Below are positions 63,662 to 64,000 of a stretch of 64,000 bases of DNA, piece after piece. Source of the DNA: Olsenella profusa DSM 13989 (GTDB taxonomy: Bacteria > Actinomycetota > Coriobacteriia > Coriobacteriales > Atopobiaceae); the NCBI RefSeq assembly GCF_030811115.1, contig NZ_JAUSQK010000001.1:2542001-2606000 (forward strand), written 5' to 3'. A program made the translations under genes and the position numbers. The notes under the pieces were generated by a model, which saw only the letters and a program-made list of their open reading frames with translations, did not search any database and had not been told where the DNA came from. How positions within the stretch are numbered: the stretch's first letter is position 1; every line of letters starts with the position of its first letter.

Positions 63662-64000
63662 TTAGCTTACGCGACCGGCGTCCATGGAGAACGTCTGGTC
63701 CGCCACGGCCATGGTGCTCGCCCGGTGGCTCACGAGCAGCACGGTGCGCGCCCCTCGCTGCCCGTCCAGGCTCCGCAGGATGACGCCCTCGTTGAGCGAG
63801 TCCAGGCTGCTCGTGGGCTCGTCCAGGATAAGGAAGGGCGCATCGTGCAGGAACGCCCGTGCCAGGCCCAACCGCTGCCTCTCGCCACCCGAGAGCGTGT
63901 CGCCCAGCTCCCCCACCTCGGTGCCATAGTCCTGGGGCAGGCCCATGATGAAGTCATGCACCGAGGCGGCACGACACGCCGCCTCGATCTGCCCCTGTGT
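63662..64000 (-). CDS. ABC transporter ATP-binding domain, C-terminal part (partial)
   Basis: The last 112 residues of an ABC exporter-type ATPase; the gene runs in from beyond the right edge. Visible are the signature TLSGGERQRLGLARAFLHDA, Walker B PFLILDEPTSSLD, D-loop and switch His in TVLLVSHRASTMAVAD, then MDAGRVS at the end. The helix before the signature (SVHDFIMGLPQDYGTEVGEL) is typical of MsbA/CydCD-like half-transporters. The transmembrane part is not in the window. Confidence 0.9.
   Translation of the reverse strand, partial: TQGQIEAACRAASVHDFIMGLPQDYGTEVGELGDTLSGGERQRLGLARAFLHDAPFLILDEPTSSLDSLNEGVILRSLDGQRGARTVLLVSHRASTMAVADQTFSMDAGRVS

Overview
The window is about 60% G+C and reads like a chromosome segment of a Coriobacteriia member, most likely an Olsenella/Atopobiaceae relative. 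The evidence is the high-GC actinobacterial codon use, the sugar PTS operons, a giant 2-hydroxyacyl-CoA dehydratase activase-type protein, a GGGtGRT gene pair and a PlsY acyltransferase. Genus is inference. No rRNA or CRISPR array was seen, and only one tRNA gene.

Layout. 1-5822: a minus-strand fructose-family PTS operon (separate EIIB, EIIC and EIIA, two class II ketose-bisphosphate aldolases, a ROK sugar kinase) with an RpiR/SIS regulator and candidate palindromic operators. 6472-9506: a minus-strand cluster of type VIIb secretion accessory genes (EsaB-like, DUF4176-like, WXG/YwqH-like helical protein, membrane proteins) without the motor ATPase. 10179-11479: three small membrane-anchored proteins. 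11896-31995: a ~20 kb integrative mobilizable element in the 3' half of the initiator tRNA-Met gene. It carries a tyrosine integrase broken by a stop codon, an AbiE toxin-antitoxin pair, a long overlapping defence operon (RHH protein, two methyltransferase genes, GIY-YIG/SF2 helicase, OLD nuclease and UvrD-like helicase resembling Gabija), MobC and relaxase, a YjdF gene with a structured leader, an LPXTG-protein fragment and an IS3-family insertion. A second, decayed mobilization module and duplicated repeat blocks show that the island is composite.

Right of the tRNA lies the sucrose operon (LacI-type repressor, EIIBCA, fructokinase, GH32 hydrolase) with three matching operators, then plsY, a PH-like membrane protein, a tyrosine phosphatase, the 1,568-residue activase protein and its TetR regulator. 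46976-52476 is an LXG-type toxin locus with a small WXG-like partner and four tandem, recently recombined, membrane-anchored paralogues that are probably immunity proteins. A badly eroded SNF2 helicase and a GNAT gene follow, then the GGGtGRT pair.

56361-61678 is a lower-GC island: a lactococcin-972-like secreted peptide, its DUF1430 membrane protein and ABC ATPase, and, translationally coupled to them, a radical SAM/SPASM enzyme. Overlapping the end of that enzyme is a 21-codon, three-cysteine ORF with a good ribosome binding site, followed by a DUF2975 protein and a YozG-like repressor. This bacteriocin plus radical-SAM locus, the fused defence operon, and a repeat module whose core lies in opposite orientations at the two ends of the island are the most novel-looking items. 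The window closes with DegV, glutamate racemase and the end of an ABC transporter gene.
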